Positions 22,801 through 35,124 of a stretch of 64,000 bases of DNA are shown here, piece after piece. The notes below the pieces were generated by a model that saw nothing but the letters and a program-made list of their open reading frames with translations, was not told the DNA's origin and did not search any database. Position 1 is the first letter of the stretch. Each line of letters opens with the position of its first letter. The position numbers were made by a program, and so were the translations under genes. Source of the stretch: Mugil cephalus (Eukaryota; Chordata; Actinopteri; Mugiliformes; Mugilidae); the NCBI RefSeq assembly GCF_022458985.1, contig NC_061781.1, forward strand, positions 16,023,501 through 16,087,500. The letters run 5' to 3'.

Positions 22801-25800
22801 GTCATGTAGACGGTGAACTAAGCAGGACACTTATTTCACAGTCTAATTAGAGAGAGGGAGAAGCTCAGTCGTGACATTTTTACATTGTTTGTATCTCCTA
22901 AACCTCAGATTTCAAAATACTAAGATGATTACTGTTATATTACAGTAGACAAGTTATTAACCTTTAGCGTTAAGTCTTTAATCGTGCCTGCTTTTGAGGC
23001 AACTTTTCTTCTAAAACCATCTGTGCCTTGAACTCTAACACTTTTACCAAATCTCCAAACTAAGAGTGCTAATCAAGTCGACAATCTTGTGTTGTTCCTT
23101 TTAATATGTACTGTAAGATCAATACACTCCTCATTATGACCATTTCAAGTCATCACTAATTTCCTTATCTTTACATTTCATATTAATATCCGTTCATGCA
23201 TGCGTTCATTCATTCAAAATGAATAGGAGGAATTTTGAAAGTTCTGTCACGTTAGATATTTTTTTAATGTGGTCTTTTATTTCTATGTACATGATAACTG
23301 AAGTTGTGTTTGTTTTTATTAGTTTGTTGTTTGGGTTTGGCTTAAAATACGTCAGCTCAACGATTGTATGTTTAACTCTAAACTGTTTAATTCACTAAAT
23401 TGCGTCATAAAGTGTCTTCTTGAAATGTTGTTAGCCTTTTCTACTCACGTTATTACTAAATTGTGATACGTTTGCGCTTTAAAAATGGTGAATAAATGGA
23501 CATTTCATCAGCAACTGACAATCTTTTGATGTCTTCATTGTGGCAGACGCCACTGAGTTAAGACGACGTTTATTGTTCCTCCCAGTAAATTACACCCTTC
23601 CCCTCTTGAGTCATAAATGTCCCTATCACATGCAGACTTCGGTCACCTTTGCCCCGCCCCCTACTCATCTATTTTATTATGTCCGCCAGTAACACTGAAA
23701 GCATCCACTTCCCAAATTGACCTACTTTATCTGAAATCGCTGACATCAACGCAATGGTTTCCCCTATTTCGTGTCAGCTGTTATTTGGACAACGTCTTGT
23801 GGTTTGTCCACGGATAATTTGAGTCAAAGTTTACGGCTGTTTTGCTCAAAAGTTCACTGCGCTAAACTACCTCCAACAAAGGGTTTTATTTATTTATTTT
23901 TTTTTGTCAAAAGTCATGAGATTGTGGGTTGTTTTTGTTCCGCGTTGTCGCTTGGTTCCGGACATGCTGCTTGTTCTTGTGCGCTCGCTCTGTTCCGCTG
24001 GGAACATGGGTCAGGAGTCACCACTAGAGGGGAAAAAAAAAAGTACTTTCTATTTCGGTGACATAGCTTTTCACCATCATTTCACAATTTAATAATCAGA
24101 ACCAATGGCTGTCGAGTCATTCATTAACTGATAGCTTTCTCTGTGTTGAAGGGCAAGGGTCATACGTTTTCATTTTCAGAAGAGGAACCAGATAAGGTTT
24201 CACGTCATATCGGTATTCTCTGTGCGTGTTACTAATTAAGTGGTCTTTTGTTGTTTCAGGTGAACTTTCTGGAAGACAGCTTGAGGTCAGAGGACAATGA
24301 CAGAGGAGACACATGTCCCAGGACCAAAGGAGCCAGGAAGCCGCTGACCACCTTCAAGGGCACTCTGCTCGATGTGAGGTAGGTCATACAGCTCAGCCTC
24401 CTCCGTTGTGTCATCAGCCCCCATGCGCCTTTTCACAATTCATCATTGCTGCATTTTTATATTAGAAATTGGAGAAGTTGTTTCAACACTGTGAAATGAG
24501 TGGGCAGATCTCCTCTACATTTCTTTTTTGTCTGTTTCACCCATGCTAGTGATATAGATTGTGGTTCTGTCTAAATGACTACTAGATGGATCACCTGGGA
24601 CAGACGGTCACGTTCTCCCAGAAGATCAATTCATACTGACTCAGGTGATCCCTTGTCTTTACTCTGGCCCCAGGTTGACGTTGTTGGATTTAAGTCAGTG
24701 CGTTTACATGCATAGCTTAATCGAATAACGATGGGTAACATGTCCTCCTCCACACTAGGTGGCGATATGTGTTTTCTTTCAGTTGGTTAATACGGCCACC
24801 AACCGGAGTCTAACGAAGCAGACAGGCATTTCAAACAACAAGATGAATAATAGTACAGCTTTTTTTAATCTCATACGTAATGTGGGCGCTACTTATGGTT
24901 CAGATGAGATACACTCTATCCCTCAGGTGGCTCTTCCACTGACTCTGTTTACCATCTTCTTCTGCAACTGGCTTTCTTGGATGTTTTTGTTCCGGGGTCA
25001 CACGCGAGTGCAGCGGTTGTGGAGCATGCGCACACATGTGTTGTCTAGTTTAAGTCCAATTAGGCATGTATATGCCCGTCGCATTATCTTTGCATCTTAA
25101 TCAGATAAAGAGAACTTCGATTTCGAGTGGTTGTCCAGTTAAAGTCGGATTAAGGCAATAATTTGTTTTTTTCATGTGCATGTGAAGTGTACTAAGAAAG
25201 TCTCAATCATTGGATAGATGACTGTGAGAGTGATTGAATGAATGACGTCCATGGTGCTTCCTGGCTTCATATTTGTGCCTAACACCAGTCCTTTTTTAAA
25301 AAAAATAAAATAATAATGCTAGAGGAGTAGCTATGAAGCAATTCAGTCTGACAGCTTTGGCATCAGTTGTTCCTGTATCACGAGCGCTTTTGACCCAAAT
25401 GGGGTTATGATATTCTGGTCGCTAGCAGTGGGTCATGTGCTTGCGGAGAAAATATTAGTGTTACTTCTCGGAGGGGGTTACTACAGTGGAATTGCTCTGT
25501 CAGCCTCTTCCAAATACACTTAATGAACTGCTAAATTGCACTCAGTTTGACACGGTCTCAACACACAGCAGTGTTACTTTTCTCCTCTGACTTGGGAATA
25601 TCCCTGTACTCACATGCTGGCATGCATGCCTGTTTCCATGGTTACCCAATTACCAAACTATTTGCTTAAATGAATACATTGATTGTTTTTTTTTTTCAAT
25701 GCTGTTTAGTCAAAATCACATATCTCGTTTTCTAATATCACAAAATCTGAGCACCAGAGTACTATATACTATGAACTGTCATGATAATATGGTTTCGAAC

Positions 25801-28800
25801 GGCTTTTTTGCACAAGCGTTCATTTGTCAGCTTTTTCACCAGCTGATATAGAAGTACACCCACTGGGAAAATGAAAAACTAGAACTCCTTTAATCAAACT
25901 GAAAAAAAAAAAAAAAACACTGTAAAAACCTGCTCAACTGTAAACAGAAACTGTTAAGGCTGTACTGGAATTAGCTTGGCATCTTTCACTGAGGACTGAA
26001 TTAACTGCATTACTTGGATAAACACTCTGGATTTAAATCTAATTGAACCGAACAAAAGGTGAGACGTGCCCTGCACTTGTACCCAACTGAAGCTGAACAA
26101 ACCAGCTTCTTTGTGCTGCAATTAGAGTTGTGTTCGCGGGACCTGAACCCAGAGAGGTCGAGTGGTTTGTTGCCCAGAACTGGATCATCCTCTGTTGTTC
26201 CCGACATGTCTGCCTGTTCCAAAAGCTTCTTCAGAAGTTTTCATTTCTAATGATTGTACACTTAGCGGTATATTAAGTAGACCTAACTAAAACAGTAAAA
26301 AATTAACGTTATGACCTTCATAATGGTAAGATTTGTGTACATAATTATAAAGAATATTACTTTTAATCAGGGACAACTAATAAATTTACACCTCAAAGCA
26401 TAGACTGTATAAATATGGAGGCTGAACTGTTCCTCTAAAGTGAAGCCGTATATTAGAGAGAGTCTGGCCAACTCAAACCATGGGCACCATGTTGGATACA
26501 TTGGAGGGAAGAGTCTGCAGTGTGATTCTATGGGGCGGTTGTGCTATTTTGAAATAAATCGCTTATTTTCACCATTAAATGCCGATGTTATGCTATAAAT
26601 GTTATTGCCAACGTCTGTCAATACGCACAAGGCCCTTAAATATCCCAGCGTCCACTTACTTTGAATATTTTAAATGAGCCTGTAAAATGCTTTGTAGCCC
26701 AATCACCTCATCAGTCATGGAGCTGTGTTTACCTTCTCCTCAGCCTCCCGTGTTCATCCATCGCTGTTAAAAGTTTGAAACTACTCAGAAAAATTAGAAA
26801 TAGTGAAAATTAAACTTGTTTTACTGTTATTTAGTATTATCATTATAACATTAGCACGCTAGAATATTGGTTAGATGTACTTAACATGGCGCCCATGAAG
26901 CATGTGACCAGCTTAGGACTAATCAGCATAGCGGGACAGCTCAGACAGTCCGTTCCCTAGTTGACCAGATTTTCTCTAATATACGACTCTGAAGCTCCAC
27001 CTGCTCCATGTTAGTAGATGGTACTTGGGCCAAACTAAAACACTAAAATACATTTTTTCTTTCATTTTAATATAATATTGTTAATATAATGTTGACGCAT
27101 GTTCAAGTGTCAAGATTTTGGATACGTTTTGTTTTACTCTTTAAGTTATTTGACGCTAAAGAAACAGGATGTGACACATGTGACCGGTTGCCATGCCAAC
27201 CACTCCGTAAAGCGGCGCTGTGGAACCATGACAGTTGTAAAAAAAAAAAAAAAAAAAGAAGGAAACAAAAGTACAGTGTATAATTTAACACTTCCTTGCA
27301 GCGCAGTAATAAATAAACGAAAACACAAATGAGTCTGGTGGGAGTGTGATCGGGGTCATCGTTATAGCGGCTCTGATCTGGATCCACTCTCAAATCCGTA
27401 CCGATCAGACTGGCTCAGATCTGGCTCCAAATTCACGAGACGCCGCCGCCCGTATCCCCGGGATGCTAGCGTCAGTTTGGCCAATGCGAGGAAGTGGGGC
27501 TGCGTTGTCCATATTTACACAGTCGATCCCTCAGCGAGGTGTGTATCGATGAACCTCGTGCATGATGAGGCTCTGTACATATTGGGCGGGGAAAAAAAAT
27601 TGTTGTTTTTCGCGTATTGACTCAAAGCCTAAAGCCACATTATTGATGTGTGTGTGTACCTGTATATCCCAATTGATCGGGTCACACTTGGTCAGGAAAA
27701 CAATGCTTCCAGTCAATTGTTCTTTGAGCGCACACGAGTTGGCGGTGTTAATTATTACCTGTGCCACGCTAATTAGAGAGAACCACTGGCTAATGATCAA
27801 TTACCTTGAAGGAAGGAGCTCTCCTTGGCTCTTACACATGTCGTCGAGTACATCATGTGTTTTAATTGATCCTTCACTGAATTGCAAATGGATGCCTACC
27901 TCAGATGCAGTGCAGCAATCACCTAATGATCTGGTTGTTTCTTGGGTAAATGAGCAGCAGTGTATTTACCTCATACAGTGTGCGTGCGTGCGTGTGTTTG
28001 TGATATTATCCCTCGCTTTCATGAATAATGTCAGCTGAGTTTGTTTTTCAGGAAAAGATCTTTGATGTGAGGATTTCGACGGCTCTGGGCTGTGAATTAT
28101 AGTGATAAACGGATTTAAATGAGCCTTAAATGCAATTATGTGCCAAAGCTGCGTTAGCCTTAATTCGAGGCTGGGGGGCTTGTATAAGGGAGCGTGGGGG
28201 TCTTTGATCTAGTGTTCGCTAAAGGTTTCTAGAGCCCAAAGACTCAGTGGGAGCTCGAGCGAGTGGCCGACTCTACAGCTGTTTTACCGGGGAGAAGAGC
28301 GGGGACGTAGTAGATCCCGTGAAACACAGCCAGACTGCATCAATGAGACGCTTTATGCGTACAAAGTGGATAAAATAATAAGTTTTCAGTTCCCAGTGTG
28401 AAAAAGGGTTCGCTGTGCACCCCGGCCAAATTTAACAAATCGCAAATTAAACTGTTGCAAACTTTGTTAGAAGAAAAACTGGATGCTCATCAAAATCAAC
28501 AAGGGAAGCAAATCGCCTCACGTCTAGATTTTAAACCGCAGGTTTGCTTCAGCTCTAGATTTCTTTGCACTGCGCTCACATCACCTTTACTGTCTCCTAC
28601 ACATCCCCAAACATTATCAGAGTGTGTTGCTTAAAAAAAAACACATTTTACGTCAGAAAGCCAGTGACCTGCAGCGCACTGAGGGTCATATAAATCTACC
28701 TTCAAATGTGCGGCTGTTAAGTACGACTGTAAAAGTTTCCCCTTGTGAAAGCTCAGCCTGCAAGCTGCTGATGTTCTTCCAGATTTTTCAATTTTGTAAT

Positions 28801-31800
28801 AATCTTAAGAAGTGGCGAACAATATCCTGCTTTCGAATCCTGTTGTTCTTTCATGCCTCTGCACTTGAGACGACCATGACTGGAGGCATTGTGGTTTTGT
28901 ATATTAACACAGAAGACATGGAAGCTGTGAAGAGAACACATTTGATGTTGTGTAGCCCAGTAAATGAGTCACCTGGAATGGGTTTCAGTTAGCGGGTGTG
29001 TCTTGCCACAGTTTGACTGGTATTATGCATATTGTACTCGCTGTACTCGTCATTCTTGCCGGCACAATGTGTCGAGAATACTTTAAGGCATTTGCTTCAA
29101 AGTTGTCACAACACCAAAAAAAAAAACTGATTAGTAATTGGGGACCAAAGGTTGCTCTGACTAAATATGTTTTTGGCTGTAACTCAAGAATTCATTTGCT
29201 GTTTATGGCAAAGTTTCACAGACATTTATATCTAGAAAGGTTAAAGGTCACCATGAAAACGGTTTCTAGCGAGCTTCTTAGATTCCTTCGAATATGCAGC
29301 CTGTAAACTGCAGCCTGTCCCGTTGGTAATTCTAGGTTTCAGCTGCGACATGTCGCTACTAACACTGTTGTACTTGGGGGGAACTCATGACGCGTAGCAG
29401 GAAAGGCTCCGGGTCCTGGGGTAATCCCACCACACGGAATACAGAACACAGGAAATGCAGCAGTCCGGTCTGTTTTAATAAGTTGTGTACGAGCGAAATG
29501 GCAAAACATGTGGTGAATAAAAAGCCTGATCTGATTAATGCGCCGAGGCCCGAGCCTCAGGTTTCTAATGTGTTTCCTGTTGCTCTCTTTCTGCCTCCCA
29601 CTTTAGCCCCTCGGAGGAGCTCAGCTTTGGTTGTGGTGACACGGAGAGGAAATGCCTCATTATCTTGGGCAACGTGACCAAAAATCATGTGGCCTTCAAG
29701 GTGAGTCTGAACACTGATTAATTTAATATGACGGAACAAACACAGATATCACCAATATGGTCCGATATTTACTGATTTCAGCCTCTCAATGTGACGTTTT
29801 TTAGTATTTGAAATCATTCTAAATCCGTTATCTGCTAATTGTGCTTCTCCACAGGTACGGACCACAGCACCTGAGAAGTACAGAGTGAAGCCCAGTAGCA
29901 GCTGCTGCGAACCAGGCGCTTCAGTGGAAATCGTGGTGTCCTTACACGGAGGTATTGCACTTAAGCTTCCGCACTTCACTCCCGGGCAGATTTTTTCCTA
30001 ACGCTGAGCCTCAGAATAATCAAACGGTTCCGTCTATTACCTTCCCAAAGTGCAGGCAGCCACTTTTCTTCGACTGACATGCATATTTGAAGAGGGATAA
30101 AAGAATCACCTCCCCAAAACAAACCCATCAAGCGGCTGACGGCGCCGCGCCACTTGAAACGTTTTGTGTCCTTCAAGTGGCGAAGTGTCAGCTGTAGGTT
30201 ACGACGCACTGCGCTGAGGATGGCGCGGGAGAATCGTGCACGGCCTATTTTAGGTTTGCATTTTCCCCCAGCTCTTATGCCGAGTCCCAACACTGTCGCA
30301 TCTAACACGAGCATACCCCACCGTTTCCAAGTCAGCCGTGGTTGTTTTTTATGGATTTAAACGGCAATTTAAATTTATATTTATACATTTATTATAGAAA
30401 ATTTGAATTCTTGCCTTTTCTGCCTTTGTATAGAGAGATTTAAAGCTTTTTTTTTCTTTTTTTTATGCCGAAATGTGATGTTCTTTCCAGGCTGTAACAG
30501 GAACAACTTCTGTCTTGATTATTTGCATTAATCCCCTTGGATGGTTTTGTGCAGGTTCCCAGGCTTCTCCGCAGGACAGATTTTTGGTCATGGCCGCAGA
30601 GATGGACAATAACGGATCACAAGAGCTTGCACAGTTCTGGAAAGAAGTACCGAAAGCCAAAATCATGGAACACAGGTGGGCATGAGTGCGCCTTATTAAA
30701 CGCGTAATGAAAGAATATGTGCACTCCTGGTAATGGCCTCTTGCTGCACGGTTCTCATTACAGCGGACCTGAAGGTTGCATATTCCCCCTCCTGATACTC
30801 CCCGCTTATTAGGTTGTGTCTTTTGACAGATTGCACTGCCATGTCCTGGAGAGCGGTAAACCTGCAGTGTGTCCTCTCAGGGACAGCCCTGTGGAGACGG
30901 GAACCAACGGGCAGCAGGAATTAAACACGTCGGTGAGTCCTGGTCGAAGAGAGGCCTCGAACCGGCGCTGCGTATCATCTTTGAGTTGCAGCATGTGTTT
31001 TCATGCCGGTATTTTCAGCCCCAATTATCATTATTTTAAAGAAGGCTTAATCTCTTAACCCTCAGGCATCTGTTTAATCAAACTGCCATTTAAAGCAGAT
31101 ATTGCAGAATGAATGATTTTATTGTGCCTGAGAGATCAAAATATGTAGTTATGACGGAAGTCAATGGGACATTTTTGTCCGCCAAGGTTACAAGAGGGTA
31201 AATTTTAAATCTGATACATAAAAACCCAAGACTGATCTGAAAAAAAAAAAATGCCCCAGTCACCATCCATTAGTTTTATGGAAAATTTTTCATGTTTTTT
31301 TTTTTCTCATAAAAACAACAGACTGCCACTAATCAAACTGGCATTTAAAGGGTTAAAATTCCCCAAAATTATTGAATTTTTTGGTAGTTTTGTAAAGTGC
31401 TGAAGTAGTTTAAGAGATTTATGCAGAAAAAAAATAAATAATTTTTTTAGGACATAGACATTTTTTTCCCGCTATTAGAATTTTTTTTTTTTTTTTTTTA
31501 ATTTCAAATTCATGTAGAGATAGACTTTGTTACAAAGAATTGTGCCATATGCACTAACACAGCCAAAGTGACAGCCAAATGAAGAGGAACATTTTTTCCC
31601 AAATTGACAAAAATTTCCCTACGGTTGCCTGAGCGTTAAGAGATAATTGAAAAACACACTAATAAAGATTTTAATGTTTTCCATTGGGCACTCAAAATGT
31701 TAGTTTTTACTTATTAAGAATGTCAGTAAGTATCTAATATAATGATAGATGTAGCTGTTTCATTAAATAAAAGTAACAGTTCAATGTTTTGAGAGCTATT

Positions 31801-32370
31801 CTCATATACTTTCATGTAGGTATTAAATGAAAAGATCAATAGAACTCTTGGGTCTGTTTTTAGCTCTGGAGCCTTTTTATTAAATTAGTTTAACCTATGG
31901 ACTCGAACTGGTTCAGCCAACATTAAAAGAATTATACTTTTGCGTGTGAGTGTGTGTATATACAGTATTACGCAATCAGAGTGTTTTTTGAAGGGTGGTG
32001 AAATCTAAGCTAGCACTTTTCCCCCTACTTCCAGTCTTTATGCTAAGCTAAGCTAATTGTCTCCGAGCTCCAGCTACAGGTTTGGTTGTCTCTGCAAAAA
32101 AAAAAAAAAAAAAATCTTTATTTGCAGGTCGTTTGTCACGAGCCTGACATGTTCCTGACATGTTCTGTTCTGTCGGTGGATAAACCAGCTCACTCAAACC
32201 GGTCTTTCTCTCACCAGCTCATGCGAGTGATGAACTACAGCCAACGACTGGAGCAGAAGCTGAACACGTGTCTGTGGATGCAGAAGGTTCTCACTGGGCT
32301 GGTGTTGGTCCTCGTGGCGCTGAACCTGCTGTGTCTCTACCTGCTGGGTACGTCCCAGCAGCCATCTTGA
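16532..32370 (+). CDS. mospd2: Motile sperm domain-containing protein 2
   Basis: Complete coding region of 15 exons: 16532-16564, 16656-16713, 17127-17282, 18099-18185, 18354-18508, 19657-19717, 19832-19870, 19974-20098, 20545-20718, 24260-24378, 29607-29700, 29855-29951, 30555-30675, 30830-30932 and 32218-32370. They give 524 aa against 518 in human. Residues about 80-240 form the CRAL-TRIO lipid-binding domain (IPKWMFETGAVYLHGYDKEG, YLPPHMGGT). An acidic linker follows (SEDETENKEGE). Residues about 330-450 form the MSP domain (VAFKVRTTAPEKYRVKP, FWKEVPKAKIMEHR). A C-terminal membrane anchor lies at about 498-518 (VLTGLVLVLVALNLLCLYLL). MOSPD2 sits in the ER membrane; its MSP domain binds FFAT motifs to build contacts with other organelles. 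The last acceptor could instead be at 32128, adding 30 residues in frame; 32218 gives a gap-free match in length to human. Introns 9 and 10 are long (3.5 and 5.2 kb). Confidence 0.93.
16774..16828. repeat. TG dinucleotide microsatellite
   Basis: About 27 uninterrupted TG units in mospd2 intron 2, 60 bp after the exon 2 donor. It causes artefactual Val-Cys or Thr-His open frames on both strands. Confidence 0.97.
20719..24259. other. mospd2: mospd2 intron 9
   Basis: A 3.5-kb intron with no supported exon. It contains a CpG-rich patch at about 21115-21330 and short homopolymer runs (for example 21486-21499). No transposon ends were recognised. Confidence 0.75.
21115..21330. promoter_or_regulatory. 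CpG-rich patch inside mospd2 intron 9
   Basis: CpG-dense stretches such as CTCTCGCGTCGCAG, CCCCGCGGGCCC and GGCGGCGCCGCC stand out from the AT-rich intron. No coding exon is attached. It may be an internal promoter or regulatory element; the evidence is base composition only. Confidence 0.35.
24697..25192. mobile_element. MITE-like element with GTTTACATGCA-type ends
   Basis: The left end reads GTGCGTTTACATGCATAGCT. The right end, read on the reverse strand, is TACACTTCACATGCACATGA, a partial inverted match. Inner blocks such as AATCGAATAACG and AGTCGGATTAAGG are also mutually inverted. Fish genomes carry abundant non-autonomous elements with GTTTACATGCA ends. The superfamily and exact borders are uncertain. 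Confidence 0.5.
26399..27045. mobile_element. MITE-like element with long internal inverted repeat
   Basis: Starts with CATAGACTGTATAAATATGG, the same terminal motif as the element at 4353. The block GCCGTATATTAGAGAGAGTC near 26445-26464 recurs inverted near 26966-26985, and the two arms flank about 500 bp. The right terminal motif is not recognisable, so that end is degenerate or lost. The internal sequence differs from the 4353 element. Confidence 0.6.
27660..27810. promoter_or_regulatory. Homeodomain-motif-rich segment, candidate enhancer
   Basis: Within 150 bp there are repeated ATTA/TAAT-type and CAATTGATC-type cores: CCCAATTGATCGG, GTTAATTATTACC, GCTAATTAGAGAG and CTAATGATCAATTACC. The density exceeds that of the surrounding intron. 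Conserved non-coding enhancers often look like this, but conservation cannot be judged from one sequence. Confidence 0.3.
32005..32085. repeat. Fragment of a dispersed fish repeat
   Basis: The stretch CCAGTCTTTATGCTAAGCTA followed by AGCTAATTGTCTCC and CTCCAGCTACA matches, from memory, a repeat end found widely in teleost introns. Only one end is recognisable. It lies just upstream of the last mospd2 exon. Confidence 0.45.
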
Positions 32371-32769
32371 CCTGCGTCTGTCAGTCGACCATGAACACAC
32401 ACGCGTATGGTTTCATCAGGACCACCGGCGACCACCTGAAGGACGGTCACCCCCCCTCCCAAACCCCCCTAACCACAGCCCTTCCCACAGACTGCTGTGG
32501 TAGAGAGGAGCAGGGCTGACTTTAAGGACACGCGAGTCCCTGAGAAGGCAACACGTGAAAAGAGACGGCGCTAGTCTCTTTTTGCAGCACTTTTCCAGAC
32601 AGTTTTATTAGCGCCACGTCAAATCAATGATGTGTTTTGTAAGTCGTGGAAAAAAACAAAAACAAATTATGTGTATTTATTGCAACCATCACAATATGTA
32701 GGGAAGAATAGCTATTTTTGTGAAAATATTGTATAATTTTTTTTAATTATATGAATCTATACGATGTGA

Positions 32770-32775
32770 AATAAA
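32770..32775 (+). other. mospd2: mospd2 poly(A) signal
   Basis: AATAAA 400 bp after the stop codon, followed by a T-rich stretch with TTTTTGTC and GTTATTCTGTTT. This is the best candidate 3' end of mospd2. Confidence 0.65.
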
Positions 32776-33382
32776 CAATTTTTGTCAACTAATGTTATTC
32801 TGTTTAGCATTTCATGCTTTGATTCTTGCACTCAAAGCTTGCACAAAGAAACGTGTGGCTAAAAATCTTGGGATGTAAATGTTTGGGCCACTTGGTGGCC
32901 CTGTTCTGCATAAATACTCACACTCTATAAGAAAACTCATTAGTGCAGAGACACCTAATTGAAAACATCCCAACATACCACCTTACTAAACTTCTCCGCC
33001 GTCAGACCAAGGGGCCGCGTGAGACTTCTGTCTGCGCTATCTCCGCCGTTTTTTATAATTACCCCGACTCTAAACTAAACCAAATGCGGAAGCAATTACT
33101 GGCGAGGACACGGCGCGACCCACTTGTAGTTTAGTGGGAAGCGCTGATATCTATAACAAGATCCAGGGCGGGAGCCGCAGCACGAGGAGCCATCACAGTT
33201 TGCTTATTAGATGTGTGCACGGAAGGGTTTTCCTGGAATTAGCGTTCGCGATTTGTACACAGTAGGTGGTAGCTGCTCGCACTTGAGGCACGATTAGAAG
33301 GATTTATGCATTAATGACCAAGCTAATCCTGCTTTGTTGATAAACACAAGGCCTTTTTGGGTGCTACAACATTCCTTTAAGG

Positions 33383-33850
33383 CAGGGGTCTAAAACATTT
33401 TTCAGGCCAAGGACCCCCAAACTGATGGAGAGATTAAATAGGCACCCCTTACCTACTGTATGTCTTCTACTAACTAAATTAATATAGTGCTATTTATAAA
33501 TTTACATTATTATTATCATTTTGCATTCAATATTAAGCTATTCCAATAACACACATTATTATTTTAATCGAAGCCTCATGTTTAAAGTGAATTATTTTCT
33601 TTATCTGTCAGTTTTATATATGTAAAATTATTTTCTTTGCAGTTTTAACTTTAAACATAACGAAATACCAACATACTAAAATATGTTGGGTATTTTTTAA
33701 TGTGTATTCAGAGAAATTTAAATTTATGGGGCAAAATTGAAAAAAAAAAAATAGATAAAAAATGTCGAATCAACCAAAGATTTTGCGACCCCCTGTGCAG
33801 TACTTCCGCGGACCCCATAGGGGTCGCGGAGCCCCTGTTGAAGACCTATG
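33383..33850. mobile_element. hAT-like MITE with perfect 8-bp target duplication
   Basis: The element is flanked on both sides by the identical 8-bp CTTTAAGG (33375-33382 and 33851-33858). Its ends are imperfect inverted repeats: CAGGGGTCTAAAAC at the left against CATAGGTCTTCAAC read from the right (10 of 14). The subterminal GACCCC blocks are also inverted. The 8-bp duplication and CAGGGG end are hallmarks of hAT transposition. There is no transposase in its 468 bp, so it is non-autonomous. Confidence 0.85.
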
Positions 33851-34676
33851 CTTTAAGGCTAAAGTCGCTCAACTTCTGCTGGATATGCTTCATATTGGGC
33901 CTTCTTCTGGTAAGACCCCTCCATTAATAGCAGTTTGCGGAAGGAAAGTTTTTTTTGTTTTTGTTTTTTTTAACTGTGCACTCGATGTAAAACTTGTTTT
34001 TCACTCACATCCTCACAGAGAAATACATTTTGCACTATTTTGGTAGTGGCAATGCACTAAAACACGAAAAAGAAAAAAAAAAGGACGGGGGTTAATGGAG
34101 TGCGTGTCTCCGGGGAATGAAAGTAAAAGCTTTGGCATCGCACATACGTGGGTTCATTTTAAGTGCATCTTAGTGCCGCACACTTCCTAACTGAACGCAG
34201 GAAATTGCTCAGAGAGGGTGCACGTCGCAAAACGACATCGCCATCCGAAAATGCCACGATGACTGAAGTGGAAAAGTATCTAAGTGGTCACGTGAATCCC
34301 AGACAGACTTGTCTCACCCGATCGTCTAGATGTCGCCAATTACAGGCGGTGGATACTGTACGTCTTTCTTGGCAGCTGCAGAAGTCAGAAGCCCCCTCCT
34401 CGGTATTGATTTAACATTAAACAGCAGTTAAATCGAAGCCCGGTTCAGTGTCTGCCTGGCCCCAGGCGCTCATGCAGTGTTTTGAGGGGACGATGATTTA
34501 GTTCGGGTGGCATATTGGGACAAAGGGATCAATGGAAAGTTAATGAGTGCTGAATTTAACAAGAAGGCTGGGAGAGGCTGAGGGGAACTGTTGCTTTTAC
34601 TGGAGAGGAGGCTGGTATCCACAGGTTAACCAGCCTTTGCCATCGTCTCTCGAGATTGAAACCGAGGCTCAGAGTA

Positions 34677-35124
34677 CACCGATCAGCCACAACATTAAAA
34701 CCACTGATAGCAGGTGAAGAAAAAAATAACCCTATCTTGTGACAATTCAGTGTTCTGCTGGCAAACTTTTGCATCTGGCATTTGTGTGGATGTTACTTAG
34801 ACATGTGCCACCCCCCTGAGACCAGACGGGGCACCCCCACCCCATAGCAATGACACACACACAAAAACGATGTTGGAACATCTTAAAAAAAAAAAAACAA
34901 ACATGAAAAACAGAACAAAGTGTTGATCTAGCTTCAAAATTAAAATATAAGTATCTGTGTGATGCACTGGAACAAGCCTGATCCACGGAGGCCCCTCCCC
35001 TCAACCCGTAGGACCCAAAGGCCCCAACCAACAACATTCTCTGATGAGTCACAACTGTATCGGAGGTGAAAGGGAGAATTGCACAATATTAGGAAGGTGG
35101 TCATAATGTTATACCCCATCAGTG
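34677..35124 (+). mobile_element. Tc1-type MITE, copy 3
   Basis: Flanked by TA on each side (34675-34676 and 35125-35126). The left end CACCGATCAGCCACAACATT and the right end, CACTGATGGGGTATAACATT on the reverse strand, are inverted repeats. Near 34950-34998 a relic of the transposase C-terminal region is visible (a decayed match to the family's LWD...L...EAPP motif). It is therefore an internally deleted Tc1-like element. Confidence 0.85.

Larger units (their letters stand above)
24379..29606. other. mospd2: mospd2 intron 10
   Basis: A 5.2-kb intron, the longest in the gene. It holds two MITE-like elements (about 24.7-25.2 kb and 26.4-27.05 kb), A runs (25903-25918, 27240-27257), a GC-richer patch at about 27410-27500 and an AT-rich segment with many homeodomain-type cores at about 27660-27810. 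No exon was found. Confidence 0.75.

Noticed and set aside
24759-25100. 113-aa open frame
   Set aside because: Lies inside a MITE-like element and has no transposase or other recognisable motif.
27562-28038. 158-aa open frame in mospd2 intron 10, the longest unexplained plus-strand frame
   Set aside because: Composition is irregular, there is no domain, and it contains motif-rich AT sequence better explained as non-coding.
28624-28992. 122-aa open frame in mospd2 intron 10
   Set aside because: No family resemblance, and the mospd2 exons on either side join directly in phase.
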